The notes under the pieces were generated by a model. That model did no database searches. It was not told where the DNA came from and saw only the letters and a program-made list of their open reading frames with translations. From the NCBI GenBank assembly GCA_003565815.1, contig PXAS01000260.1, forward strand, positions 1-5,752: a DNA stretch of 5,752 nucleotides, read 5' to 3'. Positions 1 to 5,532 of the stretch are shown here, piece after piece. Origin of the DNA: PVC group bacterium (GTDB taxonomy: Bacteria; Verrucomicrobiota; Kiritimatiellia; SS1-B-03-39; UBA6053). Numbering within the stretch: position 1 is the first letter of the stretch; the number at the start of each line of letters is the position of its first letter. The position numbers and the translations under genes were made by a program.

Positions 1-195
1 CTCGCCGCAGCCCCCGAGCCCGGCGTCGAGCGCTTCCGCCCCGTCCCCCTCTGCTCCCGCAGTCGCGGGACCATTCACCCCCTTCTCATAGCCGTCACGC
101 TGGCTGCTGCCCCCCCCCGTGCCCCGCAGCCATCGCGCCAGCCCCGGGAAGTCGCCCCCTTCGCCCCCAGTCGGACCCCGCTGACGCGGGGGCAT
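1..195 (-). CDS. Possible N-terminal part of a hypothetical protein, cut by the left edge
   Basis: An open frame starts at an ATG (195-193) and runs 65 codons to the window edge without a stop. The predicted peptide is very rich in Gly, Ala and Arg and matches no family I recognise. No membrane segment or signal peptide is visible. There is no convincing Shine-Dalgarno upstream of the ATG. The DNA is extremely GC-rich, so long open frames occur by chance: the opposite strand is also open from 1 to a TGA at 286-288. A run of nine G (minus strand, 110-118) lies inside the frame, where slippage or a sequencing error would shift it. If real, the gene lies downstream of the palindrome-rich region 196-754. 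It is a weak call made because no stop interrupts it. Confidence 0.25.
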   Translation of the reverse strand, partial: MPPRQRGPTGGEGGDFPGLARWLRGTGGGSSQRDGYEKGVNGPATAGAEGDGAEALDAGLGGCGE

Positions 196-253
196 TTGCT
201 TGCAAGGGTTCAGCTCAGGCTCACGGTCCGGCGGCCGCCTGCTCCACCCGCCA

Positions 254-300
254 TCGCCGCGCCCCCGAAGCGCTTCGCGTCAAAGTGAGGGGCGCGGCGA
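254..300. repeat. Long GC-rich inverted repeat with a nested palindrome
   Basis: The arms at 254-265 (TCGCCGCGCCCC) and 289-300 are perfectly complementary over 12 bp. The 23-bp spacer contains a second perfect 12-bp palindrome, CGAAGCGCTTCG, at 266-277. Either strand could therefore fold into a branched or very stable stem. There is no T-run on either side, so it is not a standard intrinsic terminator. It could be a dispersed palindromic repeat, a cruciform-forming site or a structured leader for the possible gene starting at 195. Confidence 0.5.
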
Positions 301-343
301 AGGCGAGTCCACGCGGACGCGGGAGCGGTTTTCGGGGGGCCTT

Positions 344-469
344 TTTCCAAAATGGAAACGGTTTTCCGACTCTGGAAAAGGATCGGCGTGATCTTCCGAA
401 CTTCTGAAACTTCCCCCAAAAAGTTCCGACGCTCGGAAGTCCTGTTTTTTCGCGTTCCGAGCGTCGGAA
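344..469. repeat. Series of five phased TTCC/GGAA palindromes
   Basis: Five short palindromes with the same outer pattern follow one another. They are 344-358 (TTTCCA-AAA-TGGAAA), 362-379 (TTTTCC-N6-GGAAAA), 394-408 (TTC and GAA halves with one mismatched pair), 424-438 (TTCCGA-CGC-TCGGAA) and 455-469 (TTCCGA-GCG-TCGGAA). Their centres are near 351, 370.5, 401, 431 and 462, that is about 20, 30, 30 and 31 bp apart. The last two are also exact reverse complements of each other over 15 bp, so they can form one larger hairpin. The repeated motif and near-helical spacing suggest several binding sites for one dimeric protein; a repeat-derived origin is equally possible. Confidence 0.5.
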
Positions 470-493
470 ACGCCGCAACAGGCATCTTCTGTG

Positions 494-530
494 TGCGTTT
501 TTTCACAAGTGTGACTTACGAAAAAACGCA
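494..530. repeat. AT-rich hairpin with 11-bp perfect arms
   Basis: TGCGTTTTTTC (494-504) and its exact complement (520-530) flank a 15-nt centre that has its own short inverted repeat, AAGT-GTG-ACTT (507-517). The arms are A/T-tract based, so the RNA stem would be weak. The centre (512) is 50 bp from the last TTCC/GGAA palindrome. It may be part of that set, a bidirectional terminator or a protein-binding palindrome; the sequence does not decide. Confidence 0.45.
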
Positions 531-553
531 AAACATCGAAACATATGAAAAAC

Positions 554-577
554 GGAGCGCGGACACTCCTGTCCGCC
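554..577 (+). repeat. REP-like palindrome with a GGAG header
   Basis: A hairpin with 7-bp perfect arms (GCGGACA 559-565, TGTCCGC 570-576) and the loop CTCC is preceded by GGAG (554-557). It aligns well with the element at 5538-5561: both read header, CGCG, ACA, a pyrimidine-rich loop, then TGT and the closing arm. Here the header GGAG is exactly complementary to the CTCC loop. It is an isolated copy, without the 51-bp flank seen near 4147 and 5482. Confidence 0.4.
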
Positions 578-640
578 AGAACATGTTACCGACCGTACTG
601 ATACAATTCGCGTTTTCCAGATTCACATCGTAGAAAAGGG

Positions 641-672
641 GGCGTTTTCCCGCTCCCGGTGCGGGACGCGCC
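641..672 (-). terminator. Candidate terminator of the GntR-ABC operon
   Basis: Read on the minus strand, this stem-loop starts 82 nt after the stop codon of the last operon gene. An inner stem (TCCCGC at 648-653 with GCGGGA at 661-666) is closed by a second stem (GGCG 641-644 with CGCC 669-672). The minus-strand RNA continues CCCUUUUC, so the U-run is short and displaced by three C residues. It is plausible as a weak intrinsic terminator but not textbook. Confidence 0.35.
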
Positions 673-754
673 GCTCCCATACTCCCCCCCCGAAGCCCTG
701 AGTTTTGGGGCGCGTCCAAACATCCGTGTCGCATCCGGCGGCTCGCGGGTATGC

Positions 755-1789
755 TCATCGGAAAAAGAAACTGACCTCGCTTATTTGTCGTGCGATTTCG
801 CGTTCCCTGGCGGTGAGGGTTTCGTTTTCGGCCCGGCTTTGGTGTTGGGATTGGTGGTATTTGTCCATCCCGACCAGGCAGATCATCAGCAGGATCATGC
901 AGAGGGTAAAGCCCAGGCCGCGGCGGCGAAAGCACTGGGCCCCGAGGATGGCGGCGACTACGAGTAGAAAAAATTGGGGACCCGTCCAACCGATCAGGGC
1001 AAAGAGCCCGTGGGCGCGGACATGCCTGTGCGAAGAATGGGTGCGCGAAAGGGTCGCGTGAATTTCGCCGGCGTGTTCATTGATGAAGTCCTCCACGGAC
1101 ACCGGGCGTCCGGGATCGTACGCCGCGATGGGGGTGATCACGCCCACTGCGGCCAGGTCGGCCTCCAGGCCGGGCACCAAAGAATACGGATGCCGGGAAA
1201 GCGGAACCCGGTTTCGTTGGAAGACTTGAAAGACGGCGGGAAGGCGCACGGTGCGGGAACCGGCTCCGCTACCGCGTTGGGAAATCTCATGTTCGTAGCT
1301 CACTTTCATATAGTGCCCGGGTTGATTGCGCTGTCGGGTCCAATCCTGCATTTCGCCCGGGCGGAGGATGACCTGCACCTCGTGTCCGGCGGGCCGCATC
1401 TCCATGGCCAGTGACTCTCCCTGTCCCTCCGGCCAGGGCAGGCGAATTTCCCGGATCTCGAAAGGGAAAAAGGTCTGATCTTGCAGGGTGCCGGCCACGA
1501 GGTGAACCAGCATGTCGAATTCACCCGCCGCCAGGGCCTCTGCGGTGAGTTCGACCGGCTGAACGGGAACGCGGAGTTCTCCCGGCGGGGCATCTGCGTA
1601 CGTCTGCCGGGTCTGAACGCGGAGTCCGTGAAGCATGGAGGCCAAGATAAACAAGGCCAGCAGTGCGCAGACCCAGCGGACCGTCATGGGACGGTGTCCG
1701 CGGCGGAGGCGGGGAAACAGCCCCCGGGTTGCAAAAACGTAGACAGCTGCGGAAATGATGAAAAACCAAAAGAGAAAAAACGGGGTCAT
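755..1789 (-). CDS. Membrane protein of unknown function with a large extracytoplasmic domain, last gene of the ABC operon
   Basis: The product is 344 residues and I do not recognise its family. Hydrophobic segments lie at about 3-21, 38-56, 263-285 and 291-309. Arg-rich loops follow the first (28-39) and the third (288-290), so by the positive-inside rule these are cytoplasmic and residues 57-262 form a roughly 200-residue domain outside the membrane. The charged tail (310-344) would also be outside. The start is chosen at the ATG 1789-1787 because AGGAG lies 9 nt upstream and the protein then opens directly with a membrane segment; a further upstream ATG (1945) would add 52 low-complexity residues overlapping the permease gene. 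The gene begins 4 nt after the permease stop, so it is almost certainly co-translated and probably works with the transporter, as a third subunit, sensor or substrate-handling partner. It could also be a second, divergent permease. Function is inference from position only. Confidence 0.85.
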   Translation of the reverse strand: MTPFFLFWFFIISAAVYVFATRGLFPRLRRGHRPMTVRWVCALLALFILASMLHGLRVQTRQTYADAPPGELRVPVQPVELTAEALAAGEFDMLVHLVAGTLQDQTFFPFEIREIRLPWPEGQGESLAMEMRPAGHEVQVILRPGEMQDWTRQRNQPGHYMKVSYEHEISQRGSGAGSRTVRLPAVFQVFQRNRVPLSRHPYSLVPGLEADLAAVGVITPIAAYDPGRPVSVEDFINEHAGEIHATLSRTHSSHRHVRAHGLFALIGWTGPQFFLLVVAAILGAQCFRRRGLGFTLCMILLMICLVGMDKYHQSQHQSRAENETLTAREREIARQISEVSFFFR

Positions 1790-1793
1790 AGGA

Positions 1794-2702
1794 TTATTCT
1801 CCTGCCTTTGCGGGGTTTGAGCGGAGGGGGGAGGGTGTTGGCTGCGTGACGGATTCTTTGACTTCCAATGTTGCAGGAAGCGATTCGGGTCCTGCCGAGG
1901 ACGTAGGCCCGAAACTCCAGAAAAAGAGCAGGAAAACCAAAACAATCACCAGTATCCCCACGATCAAGGCGGCCTTGCTGCCGCTGTTTGTTGTGGCGGG
2001 TCCGGGGTTTCCTTCTTTTAGTTGGTATCCACGACCACAGGCCCACAGGATCAAGGCGGCAAGAGCGAGCATCAGGGCTGCGGAAAGTCCACCCCGGGGA
2101 AATTGCCAGATCAAGGATTCCAGTAGGATGCCGCCCATGGTGAGCGCGGCCGTGATCATGCCACTGACGATCAGTGCCAGGACAGCGCCGTTTCGGTTGA
2201 CCGCCAGGGCGGAAAGCCCATACACGCAGGCGAACAGCAACATCGGCACGCCCACCGACAAGGGCAACAGGATCAAATGAACCTTCCGCACGCGAAAAGG
2301 TTCGGTGAAACCGGAGGTGACAAACAGCCCCCAAAGGGCCTGCGGCGCTTCCGTGCGCAGGGCCCACACGCCAAGGGTGCAGAGCAAAAGCAAAGGGAGA
2401 CTGCCCACGGCGGCCTGCACCCAATAGATTTGCGCCCGGGTGGGGGGCAGACTGAAAAGCATCTCCTCGCCCTCTTCATGCTGCGTTCCGCTTCCCAGCC
2501 ACAAGCCAATGGCCAGCGCGTACAAGATCCCGAATCCCATGAGAAAACCCGGATGCTGAAAAAACTGCAGAACCCAGAGGGAGAGCAGCCAAGTGTATAC
2601 AAATCCCATGAGGCCGAAGCCGGTCATGCGCCAGGCGCGGCGGAACACGCCCTGCAGAATTCGTCTTTGAAAGTCATCTTTGGGGATGGTGAGGGTGTTC
2701 AT
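1794..2702 (-). CDS. ABC transporter permease-like integral membrane protein
   Basis: The 302-residue product is strongly hydrophobic with about seven membrane segments, near residues 28-49, 52-71, 95-114, 143-168, 171-193, 204-222 and 242-264. A cytoplasmic, amphipathic N-terminus and a C-terminal tail of about 35 residues rich in Ser, Thr and Pro flank them. This layout suits the membrane subunit of an ABC-2/YtrC-like exporter, and its place immediately after an ATPase gene supports that role. Sequence motifs are poorly conserved in such subunits, so family assignment rests mainly on topology and context. The start codon overlaps the ATPase stop (ATGA, 2702-2699), giving translational coupling; the upstream Shine-Dalgarno is weak. 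Six or seven segments are typical for this class, so length and topology look complete. Substrate is unknown. Confidence 0.88.
   Translation of the reverse strand: MNTLTIPKDDFQRRILQGVFRRAWRMTGFGLMGFVYTWLLSLWVLQFFQHPGFLMGFGILYALAIGLWLGSGTQHEEGEEMLFSLPPTRAQIYWVQAAVGSLPLLLLCTLGVWALRTEAPQALWGLFVTSGFTEPFRVRKVHLILLPLSVGVPMLLFACVYGLSALAVNRNGAVLALIVSGMITAALTMGGILLESLIWQFPRGGLSAALMLALAALILWACGRGYQLKEGNPGPATTNSGSKAALIVGILVIVLVFLLFFWSFGPTSSAGPESLPATLEVKESVTQPTPSPLRSNPAKAGE
1799..1803 (-). promoter_or_regulatory. Shine-Dalgarno deciding the start at 1789
   Basis: AGGAG on the minus strand sits 9 nt before the ATG at 1789 and overlaps the last codons of the permease gene. It supports the short form of the downstream membrane protein. 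Confidence 0.6.
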
Positions 2703-3598
2703 ACCTGTCTTTCTTTTTGAAGTTCGAGAAAAAGATCTTCCAAACCCAGGGGGAATTCGCGGAAGCGCGTGCGGGGAAGATTGCGAACGCTGTTGAGTTG
2801 GTCGGGATGTTCGAGGCGCACCACCGCCTCCAACACCGGCCCAGATCGTTGTTCGCGGAGCACGCCGGGGATTTTCAACTCCGCAGGTACGTCGGTTTCG
2901 TCGAAGACCAGTTGCACCCGGCAGTATTTCTCCCGCAGATCATCCAGAGGCGCCGAAAGCGTGATGCGTCCCCGGTCCATTACGCCGATATGATCGGCCA
3001 CCCGTTCCAAATCGCCGATGATGTGGGTGCTCAAAAGCACGGTGAGCCCTTCACTTTCGCCGAGCGCCTCCACGAGCACAGACAACAACTCCCTGCGGGC
3101 AATGGGATCGAGTCCGGCGGCGGGTTCGTCCAGCAAAATGACTTCGGGACGGGGGGCAAGCGCGAGGGCCACCGCCGCCTTGCGCTGTTCGCCCCCGGAC
3201 ATGTGGAAAAAGCGTTTTTGAGGTTGCACTTCGAAGCGACGTAAAAGATTGCGCAATCCGTCCGCGTCCCAGCGGGGATAGTAGGCGGAGATTTCGTCCG
3301 CGTATTCCGAAAGCGTCAGACCCTGCGGCAGTCGCGGAGACTGGGGGACAAAGGTAATGCGGGCCCGGTGTTGGGCCGGGGCGGCGATCATGTTTTCGCC
3401 CAAAAGGGCGGTCTCTCCCCGGTTCGGACGCAGCAGACCCATCATCAGACGGATGGCGGTGGTTTTGCCGGCGCCGTTGCGTCCGATGAGTCCATAAACC
3501 GCGCCCCGGGGCACGGCGAGATCAAATCCGTTCACCGCGAGCACATTGCCGGGAAAGACCTTGCCCAAATCGCGGGCTTCAATTGCGGGTGGCGTCAT
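2699..3598 (-). CDS. ABC transporter ATP-binding protein
   Basis: This 299-residue cytoplasmic ATPase powers the adjacent membrane proteins. All nucleotide-binding motifs are present: Walker A GRNGAGKT (39-46), Q-loop Gln 86 in FVPQSP, signature MSGGE (133-137, a variant of LSGGQ), Walker B VILLDEP (153-159) with catalytic Glu 158, D-loop GLD (162-164) and switch His 192. A C-terminal extension of about 80 residues (220-299), ending in a LEDLFLEL segment, is typical of single-domain ATPases of the BcrA/YtrB/EcsA type that pair with exporters or envelope-stress systems. Its ATG overlaps the regulator stop (ATGA, 3598-3595), and its own stop overlaps the permease start. GAGGAG lies 10 nt before the start. 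The protein looks intact and functional. The transported substrate cannot be deduced from the ATPase. Confidence 0.97.
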   Translation of the reverse strand: MTPPAIEARDLGKVFPGNVLAVNGFDLAVPRGAVYGLIGRNGAGKTTAIRLMMGLLRPNRGETALLGENMIAAPAQHRARITFVPQSPRLPQGLTLSEYADEISAYYPRWDADGLRNLLRRFEVQPQKRFFHMSGGEQRKAAVALALAPRPEVILLDEPAAGLDPIARRELLSVLVEALGESEGLTVLLSTHIIGDLERVADHIGVMDRGRITLSAPLDDLREKYCRVQLVFDETDVPAELKIPGVLREQRSGPVLEAVVRLEHPDQLNSVRNLPRTRFREFPLGLEDLFLELQKERQV

Positions 3599-4023
3599 TT
3601 GCGTTCTTCTCCTCTGTGTGGGGGTTCTTGCTTGGAAATTGTCGGGGTCAATTTTTGACCCTCTTCCTCAAACCAGGTTCGCAGATCTTCGGCGGGCGCC
3701 TTCATTTGCAGGGCCTCCACCCAGACCTGGCGCAGCATTTTCCTCAACAGGCTTTCCCGTTCCCGGGCGCCGTGGCGGGAAGCGGCCTCAAGGGCGAACA
3801 CCCCCTTGCCACGTTCCGAAAGCACCGCGCCCTCGTTTTCCAGTTCGGCATAGGCCTTGGCCACCGTGGCCGGGTTGAGTGTCAACTGCGCCGCCAATTC
3901 CCGGATCGAAGGCAGACGGTCACCCGGACGCACCGTGCCCGACGCCATCAGATGGGTCATCTGATCGCGTATCTGCCGGTATACCGGCATGCCGGAATGA
4001 GGGTCGATGCGAAGGGGAAGCAT
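3595..4023 (-). CDS. GntR-family transcriptional regulator, YtrA subfamily
   Basis: The 142-residue protein has an N-terminal winged helix-turn-helix (about 14-76) with hallmark GntR residues: PVYRQI near the start, PGDRLPSIRELA (33-44), a recognition helix around NPATVAKAYAELE (50-62), and the wing LSERGKGVF (68-76). The remainder is a short, mostly helical region (about 83-122) for dimerisation. There is no large effector domain of the FadR, HutC or MocR type. That short form defines the YtrA subfamily, which usually represses its own ABC transporter operon. It is the first gene of the operon and overlaps the ATPase gene by 4 nt. The start is supported by the usual spacing between the N-terminus and the helix-turn-helix, although the upstream GAGA is a weak ribosome site. 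The operator candidate at 4045-4074 lies just upstream. The inducing signal is unknown; envelope stress or an antimicrobial compound would fit the family. Confidence 0.94.
   Translation of the reverse strand: MLPLRIDPHSGMPVYRQIRDQMTHLMASGTVRPGDRLPSIRELAAQLTLNPATVAKAYAELENEGAVLSERGKGVFALEAASRHGARERESLLRKMLRQVWVEALQMKAPAEDLRTWFEEEGQKLTPTISKQEPPHRGEERK
3609..3614 (-). promoter_or_regulatory. Shine-Dalgarno of the ABC ATPase gene
   Basis: GAGGAG on the minus strand lies 10 nt before the ATG at 3598, inside the last codons of the regulator gene. It allows efficient translation in addition to coupling through the ATGA overlap. Confidence 0.55.
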
Positions 4024-4044
4024 TTCTCTATCTGAAAAGACTGG

Positions 4045-4074
4045 TGTATTACTGTATTACAACACCAATACAGT
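4045..4074. promoter_or_regulatory. Probable operator of the GntR/YtrA-type regulator
   Basis: ACTGTATT (4051-4058) and AATACAGT (4067-4074) form a perfect 8-bp inverted repeat around an 8-bp spacer. TGTATTAC is also duplicated in tandem at 4045-4052 and 4053-4060, so three TGTATT half-sites are packed here; a further AATACA lies at 4133-4138. The site is 22-51 bp before the regulator start. GntR repressors of this subfamily usually bind such AT-rich inverted repeats over their own promoter, so autoregulation is the natural reading. Binding itself is inferred. Confidence 0.55.
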
Positions 4075-4092
4075 TGACCCGAGGAAAGTCAA
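4065..4092 (-). promoter_or_regulatory. Candidate promoter of the GntR-ABC operon
   Basis: On the minus strand TTGACT (4092-4087) and TATTGG (4070-4065) are 16 bp apart. The -35 is good and the -10 only half matches the consensus. The -10 is covered by the right arm of the inverted repeat at 4051-4074, which would explain repression by the operon's own regulator. Other -10 choices nearby are not excluded. Confidence 0.35.
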
Positions 4093-4146
4093 TGGTTTTT
4101 TCTGATTTAACCCCATACGATCATAGGATCTGAATACAACGGTTGC

Positions 4147-4197
4147 GGCAATGACGTTTTTTGCGGCAGAGTTATCGGCAAGGGACTGCCGATCTAC
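4147..4197. repeat. 51-bp direct repeat, copy downstream of the membrane protein gene
   Basis: This segment matches 5482-5532 at 48 of 51 positions by eye (differences at 4152, 4169 and 4170). It contains GACGTTTTTTGCGGCA followed by a GTAG-headed hairpin. Three CGGCA words occur within it. Both copies have the same orientation, 1,335 bp apart, with one complete gene between them. Confidence 0.75.
4174..4197 (-). repeat. REP-like element with GTAG header
   Basis: Read on the minus strand, GTAG (4197-4194) is followed directly by a perfect hairpin: ATCGGCA, loop GTCCCT, TGCCGAT. A GTAG tetranucleotide 5' of a palindrome is the hallmark of REP sequences mobilised by RAYT (TnpA-REP) proteins. 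It lies 56 nt after the stop codon of the 4253-5425 gene, where it may also stabilise the transcript end or slow transcription. No RAYT gene is in the window. Confidence 0.55.
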
Positions 4198-4252
4198 AGT
4201 AATTCGGACTAGACCCCGCCGATCTCAATGCTTTTGATTCAAGTGGCAAAGT

Positions 4253-5425
4253 TTATTCATCCATAAACGGTGCGAACGGATCTTCTGGCGGCGGCGGGGA
4301 AGGGTGACGTGTTCCCCAGGCTGTGTTTTTGCGGAGGAGGATCGTGCGCTTTTTTCCGTTGTACTCGACTTCAGCCGCTTCGAGTTCCGTGATCAAACTC
4401 AGGGCGTCCCTCAAACTCACATCGCGCAGATATCCGCCGGTAGTGGGGAAGGCGGGCGCTGGCCTGTCGACGATCTCGGCAGGTTCCAAAACAAGACTTG
4501 CGGGTTGGTCCAGTTGGAGGTCGAGTTGGGTTTGGAAATACGCGATTTGCTCTGGGAAAGATTTGCGAGGATTCAGATCCACCCGTACCATGCCCACTTC
4601 CGTTTCAAAATTCAGGTAAACAAAATCGGAAAGGTCTAGGGCCTCGAATTCCGCGACGCTGAAGCGAAGCACTTTTCCGGTAACGGTGAGTCCGGTGTGC
4701 ATGGGACGGCACCTCCTCGAATAAAGGTTTCCGCCGCTTTGGATCAAGCGATTCTCATCAAAGACAAGAAGCAGGGTATCCGATGCCAAGTCTTGCAGAT
4801 GAATCTCTCCTTTGCGAACATATACAGCTCCCGAAATCCCGACAAAGTCGCTGATATCCTGGTTGTCGATTCTCAAATACGGCTTGTCGTTTTCGATTGC
4901 GTGGGTATGAGCGTCGAAATAAAGTTCCCGAGCCGCAGAGATCAACCGTCCATCAGCCTGGCCTCTCCCATATCCGAGATCGATGTCGTCAAGTACCCGA
5001 AACGACCCGAGCAGAAAGGCGAGTCCGAGGGGAATCGTCACAAGCGGATATTTGGAAATCCAAGGCATGGAGATCTCCCAAAGCCCCTTGGTCCTGGCCG
5101 GGAATGGGACGAAAAAGCCGGCCCAGGAAAACGTGAGAAATACTCCAGCGAAAAATAATGGTTCAATAATCAGTCCGACTGCGTCAAAAACCCAGAAGGA
5201 TAGGATCGTCGCAAGTAGAAATGGCACCCGCAGTTGACAGCACCGGGCCAACCAGCCGATCAGAAAGCAGAACAATGCAAACTGAATCCAAAGGGCGCTT
5301 GGCCAAAGAGAATCCGCCAAACGCTTCAATACGGCAACTTCAATCAGCATCAAAAACACAAGCAATGGCGTAATCACCAGGATGTGAAAGAGATTGAAGG
5401 CAAGGATTTGGAAAACAGTTTTCAT
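4253..5425 (-). CDS. Membrane protein of unknown function with a C-terminal soluble domain
   Basis: The 390-residue product has about five membrane segments in its first 143 residues (near 5-30, 44-62, 66-88, 90-108 and 125-143), followed by a soluble region of about 245 residues. I do not recognise the family. Within the soluble part, residues 333-366 (a VSLRDALSLITELE helix, then short strands ending in RTILLRK) resemble the beta-alpha-beta unit of STN modules found at the N-termini of secretins and TonB receptors; this is a weak, by-eye similarity. The tail (374-390) is Pro-rich and acidic, ending in FMDE. The only nearby Shine-Dalgarno-like sequence (AGAGGGG) is too far upstream, so the start relies on frame and on the hydrophobic N-terminus. 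It appears to be a single-gene unit with its own candidate promoter, separate from the GntR operon 229 bp downstream. A 51-bp direct repeat flanks it on both sides, so it may have moved as a cassette. Confidence 0.88.
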   Translation of the reverse strand: MKTVFQILAFNLFHILVITPLLVFLMLIEVAVLKRLADSLWPSALWIQFALFCFLIGWLARCCQLRVPFLLATILSFWVFDAVGLIIEPLFFAGVFLTFSWAGFFVPFPARTKGLWEISMPWISKYPLVTIPLGLAFLLGSFRVLDDIDLGYGRGQADGRLISAARELYFDAHTHAIENDKPYLRIDNQDISDFVGISGAVYVRKGEIHLQDLASDTLLLVFDENRLIQSGGNLYSRRCRPMHTGLTVTGKVLRFSVAEFEALDLSDFVYLNFETEVGMVRVDLNPRKSFPEQIAYFQTQLDLQLDQPASLVLEPAEIVDRPAPAFPTTGGYLRDVSLRDALSLITELEAAEVEYNGKKRTILLRKNTAWGTRHPSPPPPEDPFAPFMDE

Positions 5426-5457
5426 GGGCGTGCAAATTTTACCCCTCTTATGATCAG

Positions 5458-5486
5458 AGAATATCGGAATACGAGAGATAAGGCAA
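5458..5486 (-). promoter_or_regulatory. Candidate promoter of the 390-residue membrane protein
   Basis: On the minus strand TTGCCT (5486-5481) and TATTCT (5463-5458) are 17 bp apart, each matching four of six consensus bases. The start codon lies about 32 nt downstream of the -10. Most of the -35 hexamer falls inside the 51-bp repeat, so the repeat could supply part of the promoter. Confidence 0.35.
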
Positions 5487-5532
5487 CGACGTTTTTTGCG
5501 GCAAGGTTATCGGCAAGGGACTGCCGATCTAC
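5482..5532. repeat. 51-bp direct repeat, copy upstream of the membrane protein gene
   Basis: This is the second copy of the sequence at 4147-4197, same orientation, 48 of 51 positions identical. It begins 57 nt before the ATG of the 390-residue protein and carries the same GTAG-headed hairpin (5509-5532). Confidence 0.75.

Larger units (their letters stand above)
196..754. other. Non-coding region packed with inverted repeats
   Basis: I see no credible gene in this 559-bp stretch; open frames crossing it have odd composition and no ribosome binding sites. Instead it holds, in order, a GC-rich 12-bp stem (254-300), a series of TTCC/GGAA palindromes (344-469), an AT-rich 11-bp stem (494-530), a REP-like hairpin (554-577) and a stem-loop that may terminate the ABC operon (641-672). 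Base composition changes sharply, very GC-rich up to about 340 and much more AT-rich from about 340 to 640. This suggests a junction between segments of different origin, although I have not computed it. Confidence 0.6.

Noticed and set aside
1..288. Plus-strand open frame ending at TGA 286-288
   Set aside because: Pro- and Arg-rich reading with no recognisable domain; the last codons run into the GC-rich inverted repeat, and high GC explains the openness. It cannot be fully excluded as the end of a gene from the left.
344..469. Palindrome series as a CRISPR array
   Set aside because: The units are short, variable palindromes 15-18 bp long with 4-16 bp gaps; there is no constant repeat of CRISPR length and no cas gene.
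352..633. 93-residue plus-strand open frame
   Set aside because: It reads through the palindrome series and the AT-rich hairpin, so its sequence is explained by those repeats.
1790..1945. 52-residue N-terminal extension of the 755-1789 protein from an ATG at 1945
   Set aside because: It overlaps the permease gene, is low-complexity, and ignores the AGGAG placed 9 nt before the ATG at 1789.
2277..3244. Long plus-strand open frames opposite the ATPase and permease genes
   Set aside because: They are antisense shadows of well-supported minus-strand genes and show no domain.
4024..4252. Riboswitch or RNA gene between the regulator and the 390-residue gene
   Set aside because: The structure present is explained by the operator and the 51-bp repeat; no conserved RNA motif was recognised.
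4697..5158. Plus-strand 153-residue open frame
   Set aside because: It is antisense to the 390-residue membrane protein, with charged, low-information sequence.
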